A stretch of 37,547 nt of DNA from assembly GCA_945915235.1 (NCBI GenBank), contig CAMEEX010000011.1, positions 1 to 37,547 on the forward strand, in the 5' to 3' direction. Made by a program: the position numbers and the translations under genes. Shown piece by piece: positions 24,343 to 33,098 of this stretch (position 1 is its first letter; every line of letters starts with the position of its first letter). Under the pieces are notes generated by a model that saw only the letters and a list, made by a program, of their open reading frames with translations, did no database searches and was not told where the DNA came from. The stretch comes from an uncultured Clostridia bacterium (GTDB lineage Bacteria > Bacillota > Clostridia > Lachnospirales > Lachnospiraceae).

Positions 24343-26295
24343 TTGAAAAATGATTACGTTATGACGATGCAGCAGGTGGAAAGTGTCATGGAGCAGCTAA
24401 AGGACATCTTTGATGTGGTGCGCCTTATAGATGCCGAGACCATGTGTGAAGCTGCAGGGGACGACAACAGAAAATATTGTAAGTGTTATGAATTGTGGGA
24501 AAAAGACAAATACTGTGATAATTGTGTTTCGCAGGAGGCTGTCAGAACAAAATCTCAGAAGATAAAGGTTGAGTATATTAATTCTAAGCTATACGAAGTA
24601 ATGGCGAAATACCTGGAGATTGACGGCAAAAAATATGTTCTTGAGATGATAAAGGCGTTGGATGCCGACAGCATGCTCAGCAGTGAAGATTGTGAGAGGC
24701 TGCTTGATTCTAATACCATGTATACCGAGAAGCTGTATGAGGATGTGCTCACTGATACATATAACAGACGTTATTACGAAGAAAAGCTTAAAAAGCAGGA
24801 GACGCATGCCGCGGTTGCGGTCATAGACCTCGACGATTTCAAGCTTTATAATGATACCTACGGACACAGCGCGGGAGATATGGCACTTGTGACAACGGCT
24901 AATGTTATAAAGAAGTGCATCAGAAAGGGAGATGTGCTCATAAGGTACGGCGGGGACGAGTTCCTGCTCGTACTTCCGGGACTTGACATGGACGGCATGA
25001 AGGATATGTTAGGAATAATTCTCGACAGAATTAACAAAGCCGATGTACCGGGTTACTCAAGACTCCAGCTCTCCGTCAGCATAGGAGGTGTCATCGCCAA
25101 GGGTGAGGCGGTAGAGAAGGCAGCCGGAAGGGCGGATATGCTTATGTACCAGGCGAAGAACCGCAAGAACCTTGTCGTGACGGAGGACGAGGTGACAGAC
25201 GGCGCCGAGAAGGAGGACATGTTAAAGATTGAGAAGGCGAAGCAGCAGATTCTCATTGTAGATGACTCCGACATGAACAGGGAGCTTCTCTCGGCTATGC
25301 TTCAGGACGAGTACAGGATACTCGAGGCAGCCAACGGTCAGGAGGCGGTTGACTTGCTGACACAGTACGGAACGGGAATATCGCTCGTGCTGCTCGACAT
25401 CATAATGCCTGTGATGGACGGCTTCGGTGTGCTCGCTAACATGAATTCCAGCCATATAATAGAGGATATCCCTGTCATCATGATTTCCAACGAGGACTCC
25501 GACACGGTTATAAGGCGCGCCTACGAGATGGGTGTAATAGATTATATCAGACGTCCTTTTGACGCTAAGATAGTTTACCAGAGAGTGAGCAACACGATAA
25601 AGCTCTACGCAAAGCAGCGCAGGCTCATGGCGCTCGTCTCCGAGAACATCTACCAGAAGGAAAAGAACAACAGAATGATGATCGCCATACTGAGCCAGAT
25701 AGTTGAGTTTCGAAATGGCGAGAGCGGAATGCATGTTGTTAACATAAACGGCATAACAAGGCTTCTGCTCGAGCAGCTTATCCAGAAGTCGGACAAGTAT
25801 GAGCTTAGCTGGCAGGACAGATTTCTCATCACGACGGCGAGTGCGCTTCACGATATAGGTAAGATAGGAATTGATGAGAGCATACTTAACAAGCCGGGCA
25901 GACTGACGGCTGAGGAATTTGAGATTATGAAGACCCATACCGTCATCGGTGCGGCCATGCTCGAGAAGCTCGAGATATATCAGGACGAGAAGCTTGTGCA
26001 GATTGCGACACAGATATGCAGATGGCACCATGAGAGATACGACGGCAGGGGTTACCCTGACGGTCTCAAGGGCGATGAGATACCTATTGCGGCTCAGGTT
26101 GTGTCAGTCGCGGACGTATACGATGCGCTGACCAGCGAGCGCGTTTACAAGAAGGCATTCACGCATGAGAAGGCGATGGAGATGATATTAGGGGGAGAGT
26201 GCGGTGCATTTAATCCTCTGCTTCTCGAATGCCTTGAGGACATACAGGACAAATTGAAGAGACATTTATACCAGGAAGAGGAAGAAGAGTTATAA
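24343..26295 (+). CDS. GGDEF-receiver-HD-GYP cyclic-di-GMP turnover protein
   Basis: A 650-residue protein with both cyclic-di-GMP synthesis and breakdown domains. Residues 1-120: a PAS-like segment with a Cys cluster (Cys35, 46, 48, 58, 61). Diguanylate cyclase with intact GGDEF at 203-207. Receiver with Asp307-308 and phospho-acceptor Asp352, but its usual Lys is Arg404 (YIRRPF). HD-GYP domain with HDIGK (His503-Asp504) and HHERYDGRGYP (His562). It probably interconverts GTP, cyclic-di-GMP and pGpG under control of the local phosphorelay. Start: TTG 24343 with GGGAG 9 nt upstream; ATG 24361 lacks a ribosome site. The receiver and HD-GYP parts are paralogous to the interrupted gene upstream. 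Last gene before a strong terminator. Confidence 0.9.
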   Translation: MKNDYVMTMQQVESVMEQLKDIFDVVRLIDAETMCEAAGDDNRKYCKCYELWEKDKYCDNCVSQEAVRTKSQKIKVEYINSKLYEVMAKYLEIDGKKYVLEMIKALDADSMLSSEDCERLLDSNTMYTEKLYEDVLTDTYNRRYYEEKLKKQETHAAVAVIDLDDFKLYNDTYGHSAGDMALVTTANVIKKCIRKGDVLIRYGGDEFLLVLPGLDMDGMKDMLGIILDRINKADVPGYSRLQLSVSIGGVIAKGEAVEKAAGRADMLMYQAKNRKNLVVTEDEVTDGAEKEDMLKIEKAKQQILIVDDSDMNRELLSAMLQDEYRILEAANGQEAVDLLTQYGTGISLVLLDIIMPVMDGFGVLANMNSSHIIEDIPVIMISNEDSDTVIRRAYEMGVIDYIRRPFDAKIVYQRVSNTIKLYAKQRRLMALVSENIYQKEKNNRMMIAILSQIVEFRNGESGMHVVNINGITRLLLEQLIQKSDKYELSWQDRFLITTASALHDIGKIGIDESILNKPGRLTAEEFEIMKTHTVIGAAMLEKLEIYQDEKLVQIATQICRWHHERYDGRGYPDGLKGDEIPIAAQVVSVADVYDALTSERVYKKAFTHEKAMEMILGGECGAFNPLLLECLEDIQDKLKRHLYQEEEEEL

Positions 26296-26297
26296 CT

Positions 26298-26337
26298 AAG
26301 ATGGGGAGGACGCCAAAAAGCGTTCTGCCCATCTTTT
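26298..26337 (+). terminator. Terminator closing the signalling operon
   Basis: Stem AAGATGGG (26298-26305) with CCCATCTT (26328-26335), extended inside by AGGACGC/GCGTTCT after one mismatch. Loop CAAAAA, then TT. Confidence 0.88.
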
Positions 26338-26391
26338 GACAAGTGGCTGATTATGAGACGGGCGGCAGAGGAAGGCGGAAAGGAGACAGAC

Positions 26392-27093
26392 ATGGCATTT
26401 GTTGAGTGCAGGCATGTAAAGAAAACATATCAGATGGGAGAGGTGACGATATCGGCACTTTCCGACGTCAATTTCGAGATTGAGAAGGGGGAGTTCTGCG
26501 TCATCGTCGGCGCGTCGGGGGCAGGTAAGACGACCATTCTCAATATCATAGGAGGCATGGATACCCTGACCGACGGGGAGGTAATACTCGACGGGAACAG
26601 GATATCGGATTATAAGCCGAAGCAGCTTACGACCTACAGAAGGTACGACATAGGCTTCGTTTTCCAATTCTACAATCTGGTGCAGAACCTGACGGCGCTC
26701 GAGAACGTCGAGCTCGCATCACAGATATGCAGGGAACCTATCGATGCCATGACGGTGCTAAAGCAGGTGGGGCTTGAGAATAGGGCTTCCAACTTCCCGG
26801 CGCAGCTATCGGGCGGTGAGCAGCAGAGAGTGGCTATCGCGAGAGCGCTCGCGAAAAATCCCAAGCTTCTGCTATGTGATGAACCGACCGGAGCACTCGA
26901 TTATGCCACGGGCAAGCAAGTTTTAAAGCTTTTGCAGGATACCTGCCGCAGGGATGGCAAGACAGTTGTGGTCATAACTCACAACAGCGCCCTCACTGCC
27001 ATGGCGGACAGGGTCATAACCGTGAAGAACGGGACAGTCACCTCTATGGTGAAGAACGAGAACATTGTCCCGGTTGAGGACATCGAGTGGTAA
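26392..27093 (+). CDS. MacB/LolD-type ABC transporter ATPase
   Basis: A 233-residue ATPase. Walker [11 protein letters not shown]-loop FVFQFYNLV, signature LSGGEQQR, Walker [13 protein letters not shown] and switch His in VITHNSA are intact. The [13 protein letters not shown] pattern places it in the MacB/LolD/FtsE group that pairs with FtsX-type permeases, in mechanotransmission rather than import. Start: ATG 26392 with AAAGGAG upstream; an in-frame ATG at 26353 has no good ribosome site. The permease starts 12 nt after its stop. The exported substrate (peptide, lipid or antibiotic) is unknown. Confidence 0.93.
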   Translation: MAFVECRHVKKTYQMGEVTISALSDVNFEIEKGEFCVIVGASGAGKTTILNIIGGMDTLTDGEVILDGNRISDYKPKQLTTYRRYDIGFVFQFYNLVQNLTALENVELASQICREPIDAMTVLKQVGLENRASNFPAQLSGGEQQRVAIARALAKNPKLLLCDEPTGALDYATGKQVLKLLQDTCRRDGKTVVVITHNSALTAMADRVITVKNGTVTSMVKNENIVPVEDIEW

Positions 27094-27105
27094 GGAGGGA
27101 CAGCT

Positions 27106-29877
27106 ATGAAATCGGCGATGAGAAAGACCTCACTTCGTGAGATAAGGCACAGCCTTGGACGATATCTTGCGATATTTTCCATAGTTGCGCTGGGAGTTAT
27201 CATGTTCGCGGGTCTGAGGGTGTGCAGGGAGGACATGACAGCCACCGCGGACAAGTATTTTAAGCAGACATCATTCTATGATTACAGGGCGCTCTCAACA
27301 CTCGGCTTTGACCTTGGAGATGCGAAAAAGTTAGCCGGGGAGAATGGCGTTATGTACGCACAGGGCGGCATAAGCCAAGCGGTCATAGAGCTGCTTGCTG
27401 ACGGGCGTGAGTGTGTCGTGGCTACCTACTCGCTGCTTGATGACATCAACCGCCCCGAGCTGATTGAGGGGCGTATGCCTGAGAACGACAGAGAGTGCGT
27501 TGTCGACAGCAAGCATTATGGCAGTGAGTATATTGGGCAGGAGTTTGTTGTGGCGGACAGTAACACGGACGAGGTGAAGGACTCATTCACATATGATACC
27601 TACACGATTGTGGGAATTGTGCAGTCGCCGCTCTATCTCAATTTCGAGAGGGGAACCGCCTCGGTGGGCAACGGAAGTGTCACGAGCTTTGCGTATTTTA
27701 TGAGGGGCGCGTACACGGCGGAGTACGACAATGAGATATATGTGCGTATGGACTGTGACTACGAAGCCTACTCGGACGAGTACAATTCATACATAGATGA
27801 ACATACCGAAGCGCTTAAGGAGGCTGTGCAGAGGATAGCGGACGCAAGATACGACAGGCTGTACTCTGAGGCGGCGGACGAGATAGTCGACGCAAAGGCG
27901 GAACTTGAGGAAAAGATATCAGATGCGAGAGCGGAGCTTGATGAGGCCTACGATACTCTACAGAAGTCGGAGCAGGAGCTTGAGGAAAAGCAGAAGGAGC
28001 TAGACGATGCCCGCAGTGCCATGGAGCTTATGGGGATGAGCACCGAGGGAATGTTTGACGATGCACAGGCACAGATAGACGATGCGAGAAAGCAGATAGA
28101 GGACGGCTATGCGGAGTATGAGGACGGCGTTAAGAAGCTCGAGGCGGAGAGCGCCGACGCACAGGCACAGATAGCTGACGCCGAGGCGGAGCTTGATGAG
28201 CTCAAGAAGCCGACCGTGTATGTGCTTGACAGGGACACCAATGTAGGTTATGCGAGCTTTGACAATGACAGCAATATCGTAAATCAGGTTGCGGCAGTGT
28301 TCCCGATATTCTTTTTTGCCGTGGCTGCCCTTGTGTGCATGACCACGATGACGAGAATGGTCGAGGACGAGAGAACGCAGATAGGTGTGCTAAAGGCGCT
28401 GGGCTACAGCGACGGTGCGGTCATGGGAAAGTACTTGTTCTATTCGGGCTCGGCAGCCGTGGGCGGAGCAGTGTTCGGCTATGTGGTCGGAAATCTGCTG
28501 TTCCCTAAGGTAATATGGATAGGCTACAACATGCTCTATGATTTTGCAGAGCTCACATATGTGTGGGATATAAAAATTGGAGTTATCTCAATAGCGGCAG
28601 CAGTTCTCTGCTCGATGGGCGCTACATATTTTTCATGTGCGGCACAGTTTCACAGCTCGCCTGCGACACTCATACGCCCTAAGGCACCAAAGAGCGGAAA
28701 GAGAATACTGCTCGAGAAAATCGGATTTATCTGGAAGAGGCTCAGCTTTTTGAGGAAGGTCTCCATAAGAAATGTTTTCAGATACAAGAAGCGTTTTATT
28801 ATGATGATAATGGGTATAGGCGGCTGCTCGGCGCTCGTTGTGACTGCGCTCGGACTGAGGGATTCGTTCTCCGATATCGTGAGCGCACAGTTTCGAGAGA
28901 TAGCCGTGTACGACATGTCGGTAACTCTCGGGGAGCCGGCTGACGAGGGGGAGCGTGCAGCGCTTGGCGAGACGTTTGACGAGTACTTTGACAGCTATGC
29001 GTTTCTCAACTCATCGACGATGGATATTGAGAGCGGCAGTGCGAAAAAGTCAGCCAATATTATAATAGCGGAGAATTCGGACGAGCTCTCTAAGCAGTAT
29101 CATTTTCTGAGCCTCAAAGGTGGTGAGAGCCTGTCATACCCTTCCGAGGGTGAGATAGTTCTCACCAAGAGGCTTGCAAAAAATCTCGGGGTAAAGAAAG
29201 GGGACACCTTGACAATCACGGACGATAATCTGAATACCATGACTGTGACGGTGTCCGCCGTATGTAAGAACTATGTTTTCAACTACGCTTTTATCTCGAA
29301 GGAGACATATATCGGGGCGACGGGAAGTGAGCCTGAGTACAGAACCGTGTATGCGTCGATAAGGGACGGAGAGGACGCACATCAGACTGTCGCAGACCTC
29401 CTCTCGATGGACGAGGTGAGCTCGGCGTATGTAAATGCCGACACGGAGGAGCAGTTTAACAGCATGATTTCCAGCATTAACTACGTCGTAATCATGGTGA
29501 TTGTCCTTGCCGCGGCGCTTGCTTTCGTGGTACTCTACAACCTCACCAACATCAATATCACCGAGCGCATCAGGGAGATTGCCACGATAAAAGTTCTCGG
29601 CTTCTATTCGAGGGAGACGGCAGCCTATGTGTTCAGGGAGAATTTCATTTTGACGGGCATAGGCGCGCTCTTAGGGCTTGGACTTGGAAAGCTCCTCCAC
29701 ATGTTCATCATGGAATGTATCAATGTGGAGGCGGTCTCCTTCGACAGTAAGATTACGTTTTTAAGCTATGTGCTGAGTGTCATACTCACCTTCATATTTG
29801 CCGTGATAGTCAATCTGTTCATGCTTGTAAAGCTAAATAAGATTAACATGGCTGAGTCGCTCAAATCGGTGGAGTAG
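27106..29877 (+). CDS. FtsX-type ABC permease with long coiled-coil extracytoplasmic domain
   Basis: A 923-residue membrane protein. One N-terminal helix (YLAIFSIVALGVIMFAGLRV) is followed by a large extracytoplasmic domain, which contains a coiled coil of about 130 residues rich in Glu, Ala and Asp (about 240-370, for example AKAELEEKISDARAELDEAY). Two FtsX-like membrane modules follow: helices near 395-510, then FIMMIMGIGGCSALVVTALG, a second soluble domain, and three C-terminal helices. The layout is common for Firmicutes MacB-like exporters, where the external stalk may contact wall-side partners. Start ATG 27106 with AAGGAGGG 6 nt upstream. Its stop directly abuts the convergent helicase gene, with no intergenic base and no visible terminator. 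Confidence 0.9.
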   Translation: MKSAMRKTSLREIRHSLGRYLAIFSIVALGVIMFAGLRVCREDMTATADKYFKQTSFYDYRALSTLGFDLGDAKKLAGENGVMYAQGGISQAVIELLADGRECVVATYSLLDDINRPELIEGRMPENDRECVVDSKHYGSEYIGQEFVVADSNTDEVKDSFTYDTYTIVGIVQSPLYLNFERGTASVGNGSVTSFAYFMRGAYTAEYDNEIYVRMDCDYEAYSDEYNSYIDEHTEALKEAVQRIADARYDRLYSEAADEIVDAKAELEEKISDARAELDEAYDTLQKSEQELEEKQKELDDARSAMELMGMSTEGMFDDAQAQIDDARKQIEDGYAEYEDGVKKLEAESADAQAQIADAEAELDELKKPTVYVLDRDTNVGYASFDNDSNIVNQVAAVFPIFFFAVAALVCMTTMTRMVEDERTQIGVLKALGYSDGAVMGKYLFYSGSAAVGGAVFGYVVGNLLFPKVIWIGYNMLYDFAELTYVWDIKIGVISIAAAVLCSMGATYFSCAAQFHSSPATLIRPKAPKSGKRILLEKIGFIWKRLSFLRKVSIRNVFRYKKRFIMMIMGIGGCSALVVTALGLRDSFSDIVSAQFREIAVYDMSVTLGEPADEGERAALGETFDEYFDSYAFLNSSTMDIESGSAKKSANIIIAENSDELSKQYHFLSLKGGESLSYPSEGEIVLTKRLAKNLGVKKGDTLTITDDNLNTMTVTVSAVCKNYVFNYAFISKETYIGATGSEPEYRTVYASIRDGEDAHQTVADLLSMDEVSSAYVNADTEEQFNSMISSINYVVIMVIVLAAALAFVVLYNLTNINITERIREIATIKVLGFYSRETAAYVFRENFILTGIGALLGLGLGKLLHMFIMECINVEAVSFDSKITFLSYVLSVILTFIFAVIVNLFMLVKLNKINMAESLKSVE

Positions 29878-32800
29878 TTAGCTAAGCTCTTTGTTTTTGC
29901 TTCTTATCCAGTCGTATTTCTTGATGAGCTCCTGATCGGAGTCACCGGTGAAGAAATAGTAATCAAAATACCTTGCGTCGCTGAGGCTTATAAAGGCTCC
30001 GTAGGTCGGAATGCTGTTAAAGAGTACCGTGTAATCGTGGCTTACCGCAATGCCATACCCTTTATCAGATATGACACACGGAGCCTTTAGTCTGCTCTTT
30101 CCGAAGGAGATATATCTTGCAACGCGGTTTAACGGCAGGTGGTCACGGTTGCTTGCACCGAAGGCGTAGAGTTTCTGTCCGGCCTCGAAGTCGAAGTAGC
30201 ACAGGCTTCTCTCGGTCGTGCTCTCGAGCACATGCCCGGGCAGTTTTTCGTTCAGCAGCACATTCTTGTCCCTGTCGCAGAAGCTTACGAGCCCGTTCTT
30301 TTTGTCTATCCTGAGATAGAGTGCAGAGGTCGCAAGCAGCACGGCATCAGGGGTGTCCTTGAACTTCCATTTGTCGTAGGTCTTTCTTTTCTCTATGCAC
30401 TTGGCCTCCGGAATTTCCGCTCCCGCCTTTCGGTAGGTGACGCGCACCATGGTGGCTGCGTATGGAGTGAGCTCGATAACGGCGTTGATGCTCTCGAGCA
30501 CGAGGGTGTCGCCCTCGCGCCTTGCGCTCCTGAACGGGTACGCTGCCATGCGGTTAGGGTTCTGCTTGAGTGCGTCCATCTTAGGGACGGAGCCGAAGGT
30601 GTATTCAGACATGCACATTATCCTGTTGCTGTAGTCGACGATTTTGTTCGGGGCTGCGGGAGCCTGTGTGTACGGCATCGCAGGGTACGGTGAAGGTTTT
30701 CTCGCTGCGGGAGCCTTGTATCTGCCGGCGGCAGATGCCGTTACATCGGTTCTTGACGTTGCGGCAGGCTTAGAGTCTGATTTGGCAGCTTCGGCGATGC
30801 CATCTGCCTGTTCAGTGGCCTCTGCTTCGGCAGCAGGCGAGACAGAGCTGAAGGTCACGGTGCGCTTTGTCCTGTTAGGCTGCATGTTCTTCGCGTCAAA
30901 GACGGCGTTTCTAACAGCATCCGGAACAGGCTCGGCGATAAGCGGTGTGAGCGTTCCGGTGTGGTATACGGCGAGCTCGTGCAGTGCGCGCGTGGCGGCG
31001 ACGTACAGAAGCTTTACGTTGGCATCGCATGCCGGGTATGCACTCTCGTCCGGGTTCATAAGTATGCAGCAGTCGAACTCGAGTCCCTTGGTGTAGGTGA
31101 CGGGCAGAACCATGGTGCCGTTGTCAAACTCCATAGCGTCGAAGTCGGTTACCGTGGTGTACTCAGAGAGCTTTTTCGCGGTTTCTCTAGAGGTGGCGGC
31201 ATCGGGACAGATGACGGCTATTGTCTCATAACCCTTATTTTTCCATTCCTCAATTCTGTCCGCGGTGCTTTTTATGAGCTCCGCCTCGTCCGCAAATTCC
31301 TCTATCTCAACCTCATTGCCGTGTCTTATGATAGGCTCGACAGGGTAGATGGAGAAACTTCCGTGTCTTAGTATGTCGGTCGCAAAATGTGAAATCTCGA
31401 CCGTGTTTCTGTAGCTCTTTCTTAGCAGGTTGAAGCTGTCATACTCGCCCGTGAGAAAATTGTCGGTGAGCTCCGTCCAGTCGTTGAGACCGTGCTCATA
31501 GTGGATATTCTGAGCCACATCGCCCATTATGGTGTAGGTGCAGCCGCGCATGCAGTAGTGCAGGCTCATGTACGCCATCATTCCGAAGTCCTGCGCCTCG
31601 TCGATGACGACGTGGTGCGCCTCCTCGATAGGGTCATTCTCCTTGGTACGCTTATAGATATAAGCGAGTGCGGCAAGGTCGTAAAGGTCCGGTGCCGTGG
31701 CATCAAACGGAAATACTGTGTGGTATTTTTTCTCCTGTGCCTTCAAAAAATCCGAATATATGTCATAGGTGGAATATTTCCACTTCTTTGGCCCGAAGTA
31801 TTGGCGGTAGAAGCGGTTGAGCGCTTTTTTCTCATCGGGCGAATATTGAACCTCCTTGCCCATGAGCTCGTTCTCGAGGCGGGAGAGCACGCGGCTGTTG
31901 AGATGCTCGATTTTTAACTGCGTCGACAACTGCGGGTTCTCGTCGAGAAATGAGGTAATCGACTTTGAGGTGAGGAGGGTCACGCACACGTCGTGCTCGA
32001 GAAGCACGTTCTCGTTGGATTTGAGTATGACATCGCGGGTGTTGATGACGCTCCTCTCGAACGCGAGGCAGAACTCCTCAAGCTCGCGAAACCACGCAAG
32101 AGTGCCGCGCTTTAGCGACGCCGGGTAGTCGGTAGTCGGCATGGCAAGGGGCGAGATGTGCTGGGTGTCGGGGTTCCAGTCCTCGTAGAGAAGTCTCACA
32201 AAGAGCTCCTCCATGGTCATCTGGCGGACACCGTTTACGTCGAGGTCGGGGAGAACGCTTGTGATGTAGTTGAGAAGAATTTTGTTGCTGCCGACAATAT
32301 AGAAATCGGCGGGTTTGAAATCCTTCTCGTAGTTGTACAGAATGTAGGATATTCTGTGCATCGCCACCGTGGTCTTTCCTGAGCCCGCGGCACCCTGCAC
32401 TATCATGCTTTTGTAGGGGGACTGTCTTATAATATCATTCTGTTCCTTCTGTATCGTGGCGATAATCTCGCCGAGAACAGCTTTCTTATTCTGGGAGAGA
32501 TATTTGTTTAGAAGCTCATCGTTAGCGACGACATCGCTGTCGAAGTAGGATAGCAGAGCATCGTCCTTTATCTCGTAGGTACGTTTCTTTTTGAGGTCGA
32601 TGTCAAAGCTTCCCTCCTTGGGAACGGTGTAGGTCACTTCGCCCAAGTGGCTCTCGTAGTAGGAGTTGGCAATCGGGGCGCGCCAGTCGATGACCTCGAG
32701 CTTGGTGACGTCGCGGGATATTCCGACCTTGCCTATATATATGGTATCTTTGCTCTTATTTTTTTCATCGATAAAATCAATGCGCCCGAAGAAGGGCTTC

Positions 32801-33036
32801 TGTCTCGCCTTCTCGGCGCGGGCTGCCTCGTGCTTCGCGCGCTCATACATTACCTGAATGTTGTTTATCATGGAGAGCGCCTCGACGTCCTTGGCGCCGT
32901 AGGTCTCAAGGAGTGTGTACAGCTCGTCGGAGAGAGCTTTCTCCTCCTGCCGGTATCTGGACAGGTTCTCCTTTGAGAGAGCAAGAACGGAGGCAAAATG
33001 GCTCTGTTCGTAGGTGTTGTCATCGGGTTTGAACAT
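29878..33036 (-). CDS. HelD-like UvrD-family helicase fused to a GH31 N-terminal-like domain
   Basis: A 1052-residue cytosolic protein. Residues 1-700 are a HelD-type superfamily 1 helicase/ATPase: a coiled-coil N-terminus, the VIDWRAPIANSYY block, Walker A GAAGSGKTT (215-223), DEAQD (479-483), GDVAQNIHYEHG, KSYRNT, VTYTKGLEFD and YVAATRALHEL. HelD releases RNA polymerase from stalled complexes. After an Ala/Pro/Ser linker (~730-800), residues ~840-1048 resemble the N-terminal beta-sandwich of GH31 alpha-glucosidases: LYLRIDKKNGLVSFCDRDKN, KLYAFGASNRDHLPLN, VISDKGYGIAVSHD and DYYFFTGDSDQELIKKYDWI. It stops where the GH31 catalytic barrel would begin. Ordinary HelD is about 750-800 residues. 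AAGGAG lies 7 nt before the ATG. It follows the ArsR-type gene. Confidence 0.85.
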   Translation of the reverse strand: MFKPDDNTYEQSHFASVLALSKENLSRYRQEEKALSDELYTLLETYGAKDVEALSMINNIQVMYERAKHEAARAEKARQKPFFGRIDFIDEKNKSKDTIYIGKVGISRDVTKLEVIDWRAPIANSYYESHLGEVTYTVPKEGSFDIDLKKKRTYEIKDDALLSYFDSDVVANDELLNKYLSQNKKAVLGEIIATIQKEQNDIIRQSPYKSMIVQGAAGSGKTTVAMHRISYILYNYEKDFKPADFYIVGSNKILLNYITSVLPDLDVNGVRQMTMEELFVRLLYEDWNPDTQHISPLAMPTTDYPASLKRGTLAWFRELEEFCLAFERSVINTRDVILKSNENVLLEHDVCVTLLTSKSITSFLDENPQLSTQLKIEHLNSRVLSRLENELMGKEVQYSPDEKKALNRFYRQYFGPKKWKYSTYDIYSDFLKAQEKKYHTVFPFDATAPDLYDLAALAYIYKRTKENDPIEEAHHVVIDEAQDFGMMAYMSLHYCMRGCTYTIMGDVAQNIHYEHGLNDWTELTDNFLTGEYDSFNLLRKSYRNTVEISHFATDILRHGSFSIYPVEPIIRHGNEVEIEEFADEAELIKSTADRIEEWKNKGYETIAVICPDAATSRETAKKLSEYTTVTDFDAMEFDNGTMVLPVTYTKGLEFDCCILMNPDESAYPACDANVKLLYVAATRALHELAVYHTGTLTPLIAEPVPDAVRNAVFDAKNMQPNRTKRTVTFSSVSPAAEAEATEQADGIAEAAKSDSKPAATSRTDVTASAAGRYKAPAARKPSPYPAMPYTQAPAAPNKIVDYSNRIMCMSEYTFGSVPKMDALKQNPNRMAAYPFRSARREGDTLVLESINAVIELTPYAATMVRVTYRKAGAEIPEAKCIEKRKTYDKWKFKDTPDAVLLATSALYLRIDKKNGLVSFCDRDKNVLLNEKLPGHVLESTTERSLCYFDFEAGQKLYAFGASNRDHLPLNRVARYISFGKSRLKAPCVISDKGYGIAVSHDYTVLFNSIPTYGAFISLSDARYFDYYFFTGDSDQELIKKYDWIRSKNKELS

Positions 33037-33061
33037 GGTATGACTCCTTATTTATTTGTGT

Positions 33062-33081
33062 GCCGCACAAATAAGTGCGGC
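33062..33081 (-). terminator. Hairpin between the ArsR-type gene and the helicase gene
   Basis: A perfect 7-bp stem, GCCGCAC / GTGCGGC, with a 6-nt loop. On the minus strand no proper U-run follows it, so it may attenuate or stabilise the mRNA rather than fully terminate. Confidence 0.4.
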
Positions 33082-33098
33082 TGGTCGAAGGTTACGGA

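Noticed and set aside
26353-26391. Longer N-terminus for the MacB-type ATPase from ATG 26353
   Set aside because: The extra residues are charged and not family-like, and AAAGGAG sits at a proper distance before ATG 26392.
30139-32976. Several long plus-strand frames opposite the helicase gene
   Set aside because: They are shadows of the GC-rich minus-strand coding sequence, with atypical composition, no ribosome sites and no recognisable domains.
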